Below are positions 1-6,211 of a stretch of 7,107 nt of DNA, piece after piece. The notes beneath the pieces are model-generated. The model did not search any database and was not told where the DNA came from. It saw only the letters and a list, made by a program, of their open reading frames with translations. Position 1 is the stretch's first letter. Every line of letters begins with the position of its first letter. This stretch comes from Candidatus Bathyarchaeota archaeon (GTDB taxonomy: Archaea > Thermoproteota > Bathyarchaeia > TCS64), in NCBI GenBank assembly GCA_030670015.1, contig DAOVCM010000041.1, positions 1-7,107 of the forward strand, read 5' to 3'. The translations under genes were made by a program, and so were the position numbers.

Positions 1-94
1 GAAAGTCAGTGAAGGCTATACTGTAATGAACTTCTAAGGAGTAAATTTGAACTGCCCTTTCATCCTTGTCACTTAAGTTCTGAATATCTATCCT

Positions 95-1489
95 TTAGAC
101 GCTAACAGCTTTTCCTGCCTCATAGGGGTTCAGATATCTGACTAGGAGTAACGGTATGAGTGTGAAGGAGGATAACACGGCGAATAGGAGGGGGATGTTC
201 CTTGGGAGCAGGATGCCGATGATGATGGACGAGGGAACGTTGCCCACCCATGAGAAGGACATGTACATCTGGAAGACGGTCGCTGACAGTGCGAGAGGTG
301 TGGCGTCGCCCATCAGGGCCATTCTGCCTCCGGAGTTGATCCTCTCGATGAAGTTTGAGATGATCGCTAGGACGATGAACCAGGTGGTCATCCCCCTCTG
401 CAGCGTCATCCAGAGGAAGCCAGAGGCCATCATAACTATCCCTGTCATCCAGTAGAGTCGCTTGTGACCCCATCTGTCCGCGGCCCATCCGCCGATGATG
501 GATGCAGGTATCCCGGCAAGGAGGGTCACCACTGCTATGTTCCCTGCCTTGGTTGGAGTGAAGCCGCCTACAATCTCGTTCATGATCAGCGTGAACATCC
601 CGCCGGTGGGGTTGCTGATCCTCCGCGTCCCGATAGCCGTGCCGAGCATCAGCAAGGAGGCAACGAGCACTGTCCTCTCTGTGAAGGTGAAGGCGATGGC
701 CTGTTTGCTGAAGATCCTTTCGCGCTCAAGCTTCGGCTCCTTCAGGATGAGGAAGGGAAACGCAAGGAGACCCACCAGTCCGCCGCTTATGAAGACAAGC
801 TGGTATCCTCCCAAGGCGATCAAGAATGGACTCAACAGGCTGGCGGCTGTCCCGCCAAGGGCCATGCCAAATGTGTTGACGCCGCCCAGGACTCTCGCAT
901 GCCACTTCGGCGGCGTGACGTCGATGGTGTAGGAGTCCGCTGCTATGTCGAAGAGGGCGCCGGCCGTTGTCATCGTTAGGCAGAGTGGGAAGAAACCGGT
1001 CCAGATAGGTATCTCGTTGGGGTTCACCATTATGAAACCTAGCGTTGCGATGATGCTGAGCACCCCTGTCGCCACGAAGAGCGGATGTCTTCTGTATGTG
1101 TTTCCTCTGAAGTTAACGGGCATCCCGTCTGAGATCATCCCTATGAACATCTTCCACTGCCAGGACACGTAGACGAGGCCGAGGAACAGAGCGGTGTCGA
1201 AGGTGCTGACCCCCCGGATCTGGAGAAGGTAGAGGGGAGCCCACATCGAGAAGGTTATCTTCATGTAGCCGTTTGCGAAGTATGCCAAAGCGTAGAAGAA
1301 TGCGATGAGCCTTGGTCGCCACAGCTCCTCTGTGAGCTCTCTGACTCTCTCCTCCTTGGGAGCCTGCCAGTACCCGATTCCTTTAGCCTCGAACTCCTTC
1401 CTCCACTTTCGTCCCAATCCGAACAGGATCAGGTAGGCGGCGGCGGTGCAGGAGAAGAAGACGAGGCCTAGCACGTGCTCGAACTTCAT
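95..1489 (-). CDS. MFS transporter, substrate unknown
   Basis: This 464-residue polytopic protein is a probable major facilitator superfamily secondary transporter of the cytoplasmic membrane. The second half carries a classic motif A at residues 333-344 (GGWAADRWGHKR). The equivalent loop of the first half (117-134) is longer, with D121, P124 and Y132-R133-R134, which recalls the folate/biopterin (BT1) and PucC-like branch. Residues 181-196 (DIAADSYTIDVTPPKW) and 394-413 fall in the matching helices of the two halves. An extra N-terminal helix (about 6-26) and a charged linker (28-58) precede the usual core, so there may be 13 helices. The reading frame stays open to 1681, but that extension is AT-rich and unlike an MFS N-terminus. 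I chose the ATG at 1489, before which GAGGGG lies only 2 bases away, too close for a normal ribosome site. The substrate cannot be read from the sequence; the family call is firm. Confidence 0.85.
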   Translation of the reverse strand: MKFEHVLGLVFFSCTAAAYLILFGLGRKWRKEFEAKGIGYWQAPKEERVRELTEELWRPRLIAFFYALAYFANGYMKITFSMWAPLYLLQIRGVSTFDTALFLGLVYVSWQWKMFIGMISDGMPVNFRGNTYRRHPLFVATGVLSIIATLGFIMVNPNEIPIWTGFFPLCLTMTTAGALFDIAADSYTIDVTPPKWHARVLGGVNTFGMALGGTAASLLSPFLIALGGYQLVFISGGLVGLLAFPFLILKEPKLERERIFSKQAIAFTFTERTVLVASLLMLGTAIGTRRISNPTGGMFTLIMNEIVGGFTPTKAGNIAVVTLLAGIPASIIGGWAADRWGHKRLYWMTGIVMMASGFLWMTLQRGMTTWFIVLAIISNFIERINSGGRMALMGDATPLALSATVFQMYMSFSWVGNVPSSIIIGILLPRNIPLLFAVLSSFTLIPLLLVRYLNPYEAGKAVSV

Positions 1490-1511
1490 ATCCCCTCGTG
1501 TGTGCCTATAT

Positions 1512-1519
1512 CTTATTAA
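1512..1519 (-). promoter_or_regulatory. Possible TATA box for the MFS transporter
   Basis: On the minus strand this reads TTAATAAG, centred about 26 bases upstream of the ATG at 1489. That is the spacing expected for a leaderless archaeal transcript and would explain the badly spaced GAGGGG. The match to a TATA consensus is only moderate, and GATATA just downstream is an alternative. Confidence 0.35.
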
Positions 1520-1719
1520 TAGATTTGGCGCTCCTTTCAGGGTGGAACAAGTTATGATTATTGAGTAAACTAAAGCTACATCATCGACAATAATGTTAAA
1601 ACAGGTATAAAGAGTAAAATGCGTTCTGACAGCACTATGTTTCAGGTAGTGATTCTCTAAAACGAGTATGTCCTGTAGCATCTGATAAATGAATAAAGCT
1701 ATTTGATAGGTTAATCGAG

Positions 1720-1730
1720 AAAAATTATTT
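1720..1730 (-). terminator. Possible oligo-T terminator of the DUF1540-like gene
   Basis: About 30 bases beyond the stop at 1761 the minus strand reads AAATAATTTTT. A short T tract without a strong hairpin is the usual archaeal termination signal. The surrounding sequence is AT-rich, so the tract could be there by chance. Confidence 0.35.
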
Positions 1731-1760
1731 TATCACGACGAGCAGAAAGTTATTTCTATG

Positions 1761-1958
1761 TCACTTTTTCTTAGCAAATAGTGATTTACCTTTTCGGTTC
1801 TCATCCCTTACGCCGGGGAACTTTGTCCCATTGTAATCTGGGCAGTAGCCTGTGAAGGACATCCATTCAAGCAGAGGTTCCGCGCGGGAATCGATGCTGC
1901 ATTCCCGATCCTTGTTATGGGAGCAATCAGTGAGTTTGCATTCGACGCCTTTTGTCAT
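1761..1958 (-). CDS. Small four-cysteine protein, DUF1540-like
   Basis: This 65-residue soluble protein has Cys7, Cys12, Cys20 and Cys39 in the order C-x4-C-x7-C-x18-C, with His14 between the second and third. The start (VECKLTDCSHN) matches my memory of DUF1540 proteins, which open with a V-x-C-x3-x-C-x-[YH]-N pattern and end in a Thr/Cys-Phe/Tyr motif; here that end is TGYCPDY (36-42). The family has no established function, and metal binding by the four cysteines is inferred. The C-terminal 20 residues are rich in Lys and Arg (KGKSLFAKKK at the end) and could contact nucleic acid. The ATG at 1958 has no clear Shine-Dalgarno and would leave a leader of about 10 bases. It is a stand-alone gene with its own promoter, and the flanking genes do not hint at its role. 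Confidence 0.7.
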   Translation of the reverse strand: MTKGVECKLTDCSHNKDRECSIDSRAEPLLEWMSFTGYCPDYNGTKFPGVRDENRKGKSLFAKKK

Positions 1959-1980
1959 AGTACTTCGCTACATACACTCA

Positions 1981-1992
1981 ACAACTAGTTGT
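1981..1992. promoter_or_regulatory. Perfect 12-bp palindrome, candidate operator
   Basis: ACAACTAGTTGT is its own reverse complement. It directly abuts the TATA box of the DUF1540-like gene on the downstream side, between TATA and the predicted transcription start. Around it lie longer-range arms, TACATAC (1969-1975) and GTATGTA (2000-2006), nearly concentric with it. A dimeric repressor bound here would block transcription initiation. The palindrome is seen directly; its role as an operator is inferred. Confidence 0.45.
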
Positions 1993-1999
1993 ATATAAT
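1992..1999 (-). promoter_or_regulatory. TATA box of the DUF1540-like gene
   Basis: The minus strand reads ATTATATA, a good archaeal TATA element. The start at 1958 lies about 37 bases downstream of its centre, giving a predicted transcription start near 1970 and a leader of about 11 bases. Confidence 0.5.
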
Positions 2000-2150
2000 G
2001 TATGTAATGTGTTTTAGCCATGTGAAGAGGTGAACCCACGCATGATGCAAACGCGAACGCATGTTGGTGTTATAAGATACCGGAAATTTAGTTATTTATA
2101 TTTAATAAATTTGAAAATTCTATTTCAATCTCTGTCACCAAGACATTCAG

Positions 2151-2156
2151 AAAAAA
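2151..2156 (-). terminator. Oligo-T terminator of the 129-residue membrane protein gene
   Basis: Six consecutive T residues on the minus strand lie about 40 bases past the stop at 2197. No strong hairpin precedes them. This fits an archaeal U-tract terminator. Confidence 0.4.
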
Positions 2157-2196
2157 CAACTTTTCCCTTTACAAGATATCCACGAACTTGATCTTA

Positions 2197-2586
2197 TCAG
2201 AGAATATCATAACGTGATGCGAATAAGGCTCCAAAGATACTGCCAATAACAAGGCTTAACACTGCATAAATATTTCCGCCAAAGGAGCCAACGAAGATGA
2301 GGTTATAGATGAACTCGATGATATATGCTAGTATTGCCGTAATGATCCCAACACGAATGATGTTTTCCTTCCTCTTCCTGCCAACGAGATAACCTCCCAA
2401 GAAACCGCCAATGAGGTGGAGGATGGCAAAAAGGGCGAATAAAAATCCTCCGCTTATTGTTTCCAGCTCCACCCCTACCCAAGCGTAGTATAGGCCAAGT
2501 CCTTCCTGGACGAGGAGGACAATACCAAATGCAAGTGACGCACCAGCAACTATGTCATTTATCGCTTGATCCGAGCTTTTATCCAT
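2197..2586 (-). CDS. Small four-helix membrane protein, paralogue of the 5738-6148 product
   Basis: This 129-residue hydrophobic protein has about four membrane segments: residues 11-29, 44-68, 77-99 and 102-123. I do not recognise a named family. Conserved-looking points are D11, AGA (14-16), YYAWV (33-37), YLVGRK (66-71), VG (79-80) and a glycine-rich last helix ending in GSIFGALFASR (115-125). The same series in the same order occurs in the 136-residue protein at 5738-6148, so the two are probably distant paralogues. It is divergently oriented from the DUF6754 operon and shares the 2587-2751 intergenic region with it. The ATG at 2586 is preceded by AGGGG 6 bases upstream, and a TATA box lies 25 bases upstream. 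A role linked to the neighbouring membrane operon is possible but unproven. Confidence 0.75.
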   Translation of the reverse strand: MDKSSDQAINDIVAGASLAFGIVLLVQEGLGLYYAWVGVELETISGGFLFALFAILHLIGGFLGGYLVGRKRKENIIRVGIITAILAYIIEFIYNLIFVGSFGGNIYAVLSLVIGSIFGALFASRYDIL

Positions 2587-2610
2587 TATTTAACCCCTAA
2601 GTTTAAGCTG

Positions 2611-2618
2611 TATAAATT
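2611..2618 (-). promoter_or_regulatory. TATA box of the 129-residue membrane protein gene
   Basis: The minus strand reads AATTTATA, ending 25 bases before the ATG at 2586. Transcription would begin at or only a few bases before the start codon, suggesting a leaderless or nearly leaderless message. Confidence 0.5.
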
Positions 2619-2681
2619 ATTTAGCTCTATTGAATCTTTTCCCCTTCACTTCTTATCATTTTTTTATCGTAATAATTAACA

Positions 2682-2696
2682 CCAAAAATTTATATG
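2682..2696 (+). promoter_or_regulatory. BRE/TATA promoter of the DUF6754 operon
   Basis: The sequence CCAAAAATTTATATG combines an A-rich BRE-like stretch with a strong TATA core (TTTATAT at 2689-2695). Transcription should start near 2715-2718, leaving about 35 bases of leader before the TTG start at 2752. Together with the opposing TATA box at 2611-2618 it makes a divergent promoter region. Confidence 0.6.
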
Positions 2697-2738
2697 AAGT
2701 ATGCAATAACCTTACATCGGATAAATCAAACAAATCGT

Positions 2739-2743
2739 GGAGG
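2739..2743 (+). promoter_or_regulatory. Ribosome binding site deciding the TTG start at 2752
   Basis: GGAGG lies 8 bases before the TTG at 2752, ideal spacing. The in-frame GTG at 2737 overlaps this element and so cannot use it. The site therefore argues for the shorter protein. Confidence 0.6.
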
Positions 2744-2751
2744 AAAAAAAA

Positions 2752-3534
2752 TTGGCAATATTCACAGAAGGAAGAATAGTACCTCTAATTGCATTTGTAC
2801 TAGCGTGGGTTGCGACTTACTTAGCGATACAGATAGGCAAGGAGGGAAAGATCCGGATAAGGCGGCTGCCTGGCCTCGACGCCATCGAGGAAGTCGTGGG
2901 CAGAGCCGTGGAGACAGGGCGACCTATCTTCGACATCCCCGGCAGAGGCAGCTTCACGGATCTCTATGCCACTCAAACTATTGCAGGTCTATCAGTCCTC
3001 AGCTACGTGGCGACACTATGCGCACGTCTGGGCGCGAAGCTGTATGTCCCCATGTCACGAGTCGACGTTTTGCCCGTCGCCATAGAAATTGTCAGGGACG
3101 CCTATAGAGCGGAGGGAAAGCTGGATGAACTCGACGTCGAGACACAAATACCGTACCTGTCCGGCACCCAGTTCGCATGGGCAAGCGGCGTAATCGGTAT
3201 GGCTTCCCGAATGAAACCGGCCGCTAACATCATGATAGGTCCCTTCTGGGCTGAATCTATGATGTTCGCGGAGACCTTCCATAGGGTCGGCGCGATGCAA
3301 GTCGGTGGCACGGCAAGGATGTACCAGATACCCTTCTTCGCCGCCCTTTGCGACTACGTCCTCATCGGAGAGGAGATGTTCGCAGCAGGCGCATATGTCT
3401 CCGGCGATCCCAATCAGATCGGATCCATCGCCTCTCAGGACTGGTACAAGATAGTCGCAATTATACTGAGTGTACTCGGAATGCTTCTGGCAACAGCTAA
3501 CATCACAGTGATCAGCGACCTTCTAAAATTGTGA
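2752..3534 (+). CDS. DUF6754-like membrane-anchored protein, first gene of the operon
   Basis: The product has 260 residues from the TTG at 2752, or 265 from a GTG at 2737 that overlaps the GGAGG site. One helix (about 9-27) is followed by a basic stretch (KEGKIRIRR, 30-38) and then a soluble alpha/beta region up to about 230. A last helix (about 234-252) completes it. The positive-inside rule puts the soluble domain in the cytosol. The pattern matches my memory of DUF6754 proteins of Chloroflexota and some archaea: PGLDAIEEVVGRAVETGRP (40-58), FAWASGVIG (141-149), KPAANIMIGPFWAES (155-169) and FFAALCDYVLIGEE (195-208), then SGDPNQIGS (217-225) and QDWYK (229-233). No function is established and I see no catalytic signature. 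Downstream genes follow within 2-12 bases, each with a strong ribosome site, so it probably acts with them in one complex. The family call is fairly confident; the biochemical role is unknown. Confidence 0.8.
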   Translation: MAIFTEGRIVPLIAFVLAWVATYLAIQIGKEGKIRIRRLPGLDAIEEVVGRAVETGRPIFDIPGRGSFTDLYATQTIAGLSVLSYVATLCARLGAKLYVPMSRVDVLPVAIEIVRDAYRAEGKLDELDVETQIPYLSGTQFAWASGVIGMASRMKPAANIMIGPFWAESMMFAETFHRVGAMQVGGTARMYQIPFFAALCDYVLIGEEMFAAGAYVSGDPNQIGSIASQDWYKIVAIILSVLGMLLATANITVISDLLKL

Positions 3535-3538
3535 GGTG
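3533..3538 (+). promoter_or_regulatory. Ribosome binding site overlapping the upstream stop codon
   Basis: GAGGTG overlaps the TGA at 3532-3534. It is 1 base from the ATG at 3540 but 7 bases from the in-frame TTG at 3546, so it favours the TTG start. The overlap also suggests translational coupling between the first two genes. Confidence 0.5.
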
Positions 3539-3545
3539 AATGAAG

Positions 3546-4178
3546 TTGGATTATAAAAGAGATATCCCGCTCGTGATAACCTTCATAGTCGGCGTCATAG
3601 CCGTGATGGACTACTACACAACTTTCAGTGCTGTGAAGGAGACCTTCACAATAATCAAGAACTGGGGCGTAGTGCTCCAGGCATTCGCTCTCGGCCTCGG
3701 TGCTGCCAACCTCTTCAGAGTACACGGTAAACGCATCTCTGATAGGAAAACCTCTGAATGGTATTTCAGCGCATGGCTTCTATTCATGCTCATCGTGTTC
3801 GTGGTGGTCGGCCTCGGAACCGGTCAATTCGAAGCAAGCTCCCAGTATAAGTGGATATATAACGCGATATTTCTGCCACTGGGAGCGACGATGTACTCAT
3901 CTCTCGCTTTCTACATGGCGATTGGCGCCTACAAGATCTTGAGAGCTAGGAACATCGACTCATTCCTGCTCTTCGCCACCGCCATCCTCGTCATCCTCGG
4001 AAACACACCAATCTTCCCTGCCACCTTCCCCGCGTTCTTCTACACCCGTGAATGGATCTTCACGGCTATCGTAGGTGGCGCTTATAGGGGCATCAGGATC
4101 GGTATAGGCATCGGCGCTGTGGTAATTGGCATTAAAACGCTGATTGGCATGGAGACCGGCTACCTAGGGAGGCGCTAA
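3546..4178 (+). CDS. Six-helix membrane protein, second gene of the DUF6754 operon
   Basis: The product has 210 residues from the TTG at 3546; the ATG at 3540 would add only two and is too close to the ribosome site. Six membrane segments are visible at about 8-28, 40-58, 75-95, 104-129, 139-158 and 170-201. The loop between helices 2 and 3 is basic (HGKRISDRK, 60-68). Helix 4 runs into AYKILRARNIDSFLLF (128-143), and the last segment is glycine-rich (GIRIGIGIGAVVIGIK, 182-197) before an ETGYLGRR tail. In my memory uncharacterised membrane proteins of Chloroflexota next to DUF6754 share the AFxxAxxAYRxxRxRxxE-like helix and the RGIxIGxxLG end. No transporter or enzyme signature is visible. 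It is probably an integral subunit of the complex encoded by this operon. Confidence 0.78.
   Translation: MDYKRDIPLVITFIVGVIAVMDYYTTFSAVKETFTIIKNWGVVLQAFALGLGAANLFRVHGKRISDRKTSEWYFSAWLLFMLIVFVVVGLGTGQFEASSQYKWIYNAIFLPLGATMYSSLAFYMAIGAYKILRARNIDSFLLFATAILVILGNTPIFPATFPAFFYTREWIFTAIVGGAYRGIRIGIGIGAVVIGIKTLIGMETGYLGRR
4167..4172 (+). promoter_or_regulatory. Strong ribosome binding site of the third operon gene
   Basis: GGGAGG sits 8 bases before the ATG at 4181 and inside the last codons of the preceding gene. It confirms that start and links the two reading frames. Confidence 0.6.
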
Positions 4179-4180
4179 GA

Positions 4181-5020
4181 ATGTCCGCATGGGAGAAACT
4201 CGCAGCGCTACCGAGGGAGCTAGTGTTGACACTGGTACTTATCGCTATGATCATCCCCACCCTACACCCCCTAGGACTTCCGATCATGACCGGCCAGATG
4301 GCGCAAGACTGGTATGATACCGTAGACGCACTTCCCGAAGGCTCAGTTATACTATTCGACATAGGCTACGGATCAGGAGGGTATCCCTCGCTAGGTCCAG
4401 CGAACATCGCAGTGTTCCACCAGTTCTTCGAGAAGGATCTCAAGGTCGTCATAATGGCCACTGCTCTCGAAGGTTCGATGATGTACCCACTAGTAATGGA
4501 AGGAGTCAAACCTGAGAGCAACTACGGCGCCGTGTATGGTGAAGACTATGTATTTCTCGGCTACATAGCTGGTGAACAGACCGCCATGGCTGGAGTTCTA
4601 GGCGACCTCCCTGCCCTAGTCTCGACAGATTACACGGGAATACCCATAGCTCAGATTTCCATCCTTCAGGATGTCGCAGGAGCAGACGACTTTGACATTG
4701 TTGCATATCTCACGACAGCAGGAGGCACTTCTGAGGGCTGGGTATACCAAGCCTACAGCGCGTATGACAAAGATGTACTTGGTGGGTTCCTCAGCATGAT
4801 GACCACTTCAATGAAACCATACTACGACACAGGTCAGCTACTCGGGTTGATAGATGGAGTCAAGGGTGCAGCCGACATGGAATTCCTCACAAGACATCCG
4901 GGCGACGCGATACAGAGCTCAGATGTCCTCAGCTTCACACAGACACTGGTGATCATCCTCATCCTCATAGGCAACATCTCATACTTCGGCGCTAAGGCAT
5001 CACGAAAGGAGGAGACCTAA
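4181..5020 (+). CDS. Double-anchored protein with a probable extracytoplasmic domain, third gene of the DUF6754 operon
   Basis: This 279-residue protein has one helix near each end (about 14-34 and 254-270) and a soluble region of roughly 215 residues between them. The N-terminus (K6, R12) and C-terminus (AKASRKE) are basic, so the positive-inside rule puts the central domain outside the membrane. The domain starts with a strand-like LPEGSVILFDIGYGSGG (51-67), followed by a helix and KDLKVVIMAT (85-94), an alpha/beta pattern. Notable motifs are NYGAVYGEDYVFLGYIAGE (114-132), ADDFDIVAYLT (168-178) and YYDTGQLLGLIDGVKGAAD (214-232). I recall similar YGEDYVNLGY and SGQLxGLLxGLxGAAxYE motifs in uncharacterised Chloroflexota proteins beside DUF6754. 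No cofactor or catalytic motif can be named. It starts 3 bases after the second gene and ends 2 bases before the fourth. Confidence 0.78.
   Translation: MSAWEKLAALPRELVLTLVLIAMIIPTLHPLGLPIMTGQMAQDWYDTVDALPEGSVILFDIGYGSGGYPSLGPANIAVFHQFFEKDLKVVIMATALEGSMMYPLVMEGVKPESNYGAVYGEDYVFLGYIAGEQTAMAGVLGDLPALVSTDYTGIPIAQISILQDVAGADDFDIVAYLTTAGGTSEGWVYQAYSAYDKDVLGGFLSMMTTSMKPYYDTGQLLGLIDGVKGAADMEFLTRHPGDAIQSSDVLSFTQTLVIILILIGNISYFGAKASRKEET
5008..5012 (+). promoter_or_regulatory. Ribosome binding site of the fourth operon gene
   Basis: GGAGG lies 9 bases before the ATG at 5022 and within the final codons of the third gene. It fixes the start and supports coupled translation. Confidence 0.6.
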
Positions 5021-5021
5021 G

Positions 5022-5642
5022 ATGGTTTCATCAGATCCGGCAATATGGATCGCCGCCTTCTTCACCATTGCAGCGACGAGCTACGCGTTCAGGGACAACA
5101 TCGTCTTCAAGTTCGCTGAGAACACCTTCATCGGCATTGCTGCAGGCCACGCCATAGTAATGGGCGTAAAAAACATCAGAGACTATGGCTGGGCCCACAT
5201 CATGAATGGCGAGATGATCTACGCCGTCGTCTTCGTCCTCGGCATCATGCTCTACTTCAGATTTTCCAGAGAGTACTACTGGGTCTACAGGTATCCCATC
5301 GCCTTCCTTGTAGGAAACGGTGTAGGCATCTCCATACGGGCCGGCATACACAGCGACTTCATCAAGAACATCGCGGCAACGGCATCCCCCATCATTGCAG
5401 CTACCCCGCTGGACACCGTGAACAACATCCTCATCTTCGTAGGCTGCGTCACCGCGCTGAGCCACTTCATCTTCACATATGAGGGCATACATAAAGGTAC
5501 GATAGGCTGGATTCCAAAGGTGGGGCGCTGGATGATGCTGCTATCCTTCGGCGCCTCCTTCGGAAACACAGTGATGACAAGGTTCGGCATGTATCAAGGC
5601 AGGGTATTATTCCTTCTGAGAGACTGGTTAGGTGTAGTATAA
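5022..5642 (+). CDS. Six-helix membrane protein, fourth gene of the DUF6754 operon
   Basis: This 206-residue protein has membrane segments at about 6-22, 34-50, 63-80, 90-108, 132-152 and 168-186, and a short amphipathic C-terminal segment. Residues 27-50 (IVFKFAENTFIGIAAG and onward) form a polar-to-helix entry with A32, E33 and N34. The C-terminus has FGASFGNTVMTRFG (176-189) followed by QGRVLFLLRDW (192-202). I recall GNTVMxRxxxLxGRxQFLL in uncharacterised bacterial membrane proteins of the same gene neighbourhood, so this end is probably the family signature. The size and helix count resemble the second operon gene, but I see no convincing sequence match between them. There is no sign of a transporter family. 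It is followed by an oligo-T tract, making it the last gene of the operon. Confidence 0.78.
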   Translation: MVSSDPAIWIAAFFTIAATSYAFRDNIVFKFAENTFIGIAAGHAIVMGVKNIRDYGWAHIMNGEMIYAVVFVLGIMLYFRFSREYYWVYRYPIAFLVGNGVGISIRAGIHSDFIKNIAATASPIIAATPLDTVNNILIFVGCVTALSHFIFTYEGIHKGTIGWIPKVGRWMMLLSFGASFGNTVMTRFGMYQGRVLFLLRDWLGVV

Positions 5643-5647
5643 ACACC

Positions 5648-5667
5648 CTCTCCCTTTTTTCTTATAT
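5648..5667 (+). terminator. Pyrimidine/oligo-T terminator of the DUF6754 operon
   Basis: Beginning six bases past the stop of the last operon gene is a pyrimidine run with six consecutive T residues at 5655-5660, then a TA-rich stretch. There is no hairpin, which fits archaeal intrinsic termination. It separates the operon from the gene at 5738. Confidence 0.5.
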
Positions 5668-5694
5668 TCAACTGTCTTACCAATTCATGTAAGA

Positions 5695-5703
5695 TTCTTA
5701 TAC
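5695..5703 (+). promoter_or_regulatory. Possible TATA box upstream of 5738
   Basis: TTCTTATAC is a moderate TATA match about 38 bases before the TTG start. It would give a leader of around 12-15 bases that just includes the GAGGT ribosome site (5722-5726). Confidence 0.35.
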
Positions 5704-5737
5704 GAAGTAGAGATATTAAGAGAGGTCGAATATTACA

Positions 5738-6148
5738 TTGAGTGAAGACGAGCGGAAGCCCACCCTGACCGACTACATGGCAGGGGCAATGCTAGCAAAC
5801 GGCTTCGTCTGGATATCGCGTCAAGCATTACCTTACTTCGCTTGGGTTCCCACAAATTTACTTGCTGACGCCCTATATGTCATATACCTCTCAGGGGGAA
5901 TATTGGCGTCGTATTTGGTTTGCAGAAAGGCTTCATCTAAACACCTGTTGGTAGGGTTGAAAGTAGGCGCTGTGACCTGGATCTTTTCAATCTTTTTCCT
6001 GCTTTCCTCGACTTTTGAGAACATACTTGGATTTATCTTCGTCCTTCTGATAATCTACGCCGCTGGAGGTATCGCTGGTGCTTACCTTTCTCTCCGGACG
6101 ACGCTAAAACGTCAACGGGTAAAACCCTTACCTTCCGAGGACACCTGA
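5738..6148 (+). CDS. Small four-helix membrane protein, paralogue of the 2197-2586 product
   Basis: This 136-residue protein has about four membrane segments: residues 13-36, 42-60, 70-91 and 95-117. The last 17 residues are a polar tail containing KRQRVK. It starts at a TTG with GAGGT 11 bases upstream. The next in-frame ATG (codon 14) would remove a conserved-looking Asp12. Landmarks D12, AGA (15-17), YFAWV (33-37), YLVCRK (59-64), VG (72-73) and GGIAGAYLSLR (110-120) match those of the 129-residue protein on the other side of the DUF6754 operon. Aligning the two needs one gap of seven residues and a second of two. I know no named family for it. Its position between the DUF6754 operon and the MutL-type gene suggests a shared process, but nothing proves it. 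Confidence 0.72.
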   Translation: MSEDERKPTLTDYMAGAMLANGFVWISRQALPYFAWVPTNLLADALYVIYLSGGILASYLVCRKASSKHLLVGLKVGAVTWIFSIFFLLSSTFENILGFIFVLLIIYAAGGIAGAYLSLRTTLKRQRVKPLPSEDT

Positions 6149-6152
6149 ATAA

Positions 6153-6160
6153 GTTTAAAT
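6153..6160 (+). promoter_or_regulatory. TATA box of the 132-residue protein gene
   Basis: GTTTAAAT, preceded by the BRE-like GAATAA, is a good archaeal promoter. It begins 5 bases after the stop of the preceding gene. Transcription is expected near 6182, leaving about 30 bases of leader that contain AAGGGG (6198-6203), the ribosome site 8 bases before the TTG at 6212. Confidence 0.55.
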
Positions 6161-6211
6161 GCTCCACAAAAGAAAAGATAGTCGGCTATTTAGCTTCAAG
6201 GGGCGAACGAC

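Noticed and set aside
1..94. Any gene or terminator downstream of the MFS stop
   Set aside because: Only very short open frames and no clear T tract on the minus strand are present; nothing can be supported here.
464..979. Plus-strand open frame of 171 codons opposite the MFS gene
   Set aside because: It is rich in Gly, Arg, Asp and His with no hydrophobic core, typical of an antisense shadow; the minus-strand MFS protein has clear family motifs.
1490..1681. In-frame N-terminal extension of 64 codons upstream of the MFS start
   Set aside because: It is AT-rich, has no ribosome site at its ATG, does not resemble an MFS N-terminus and contains the likely promoter of the gene.
1959..2196. Possible small RNA or micro-ORF in the intergenic gap
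   Set aside because: A 25-codon minus frame (about 1987-2064) lacks a ribosome site, and an ATGATG near 2042 resembles box C but has no matching D box. Apart from the promoter, palindrome and T tract I see nothing in this gap.
5031..5492. Minus-strand open frame of 153 codons within the fourth operon gene
   Set aside because: Composition is skewed to Asp, Glu, Val, Gly and Tyr as expected from the complement of the membrane-protein codons, and it lies opposite a well-supported gene with a strong ribosome site.
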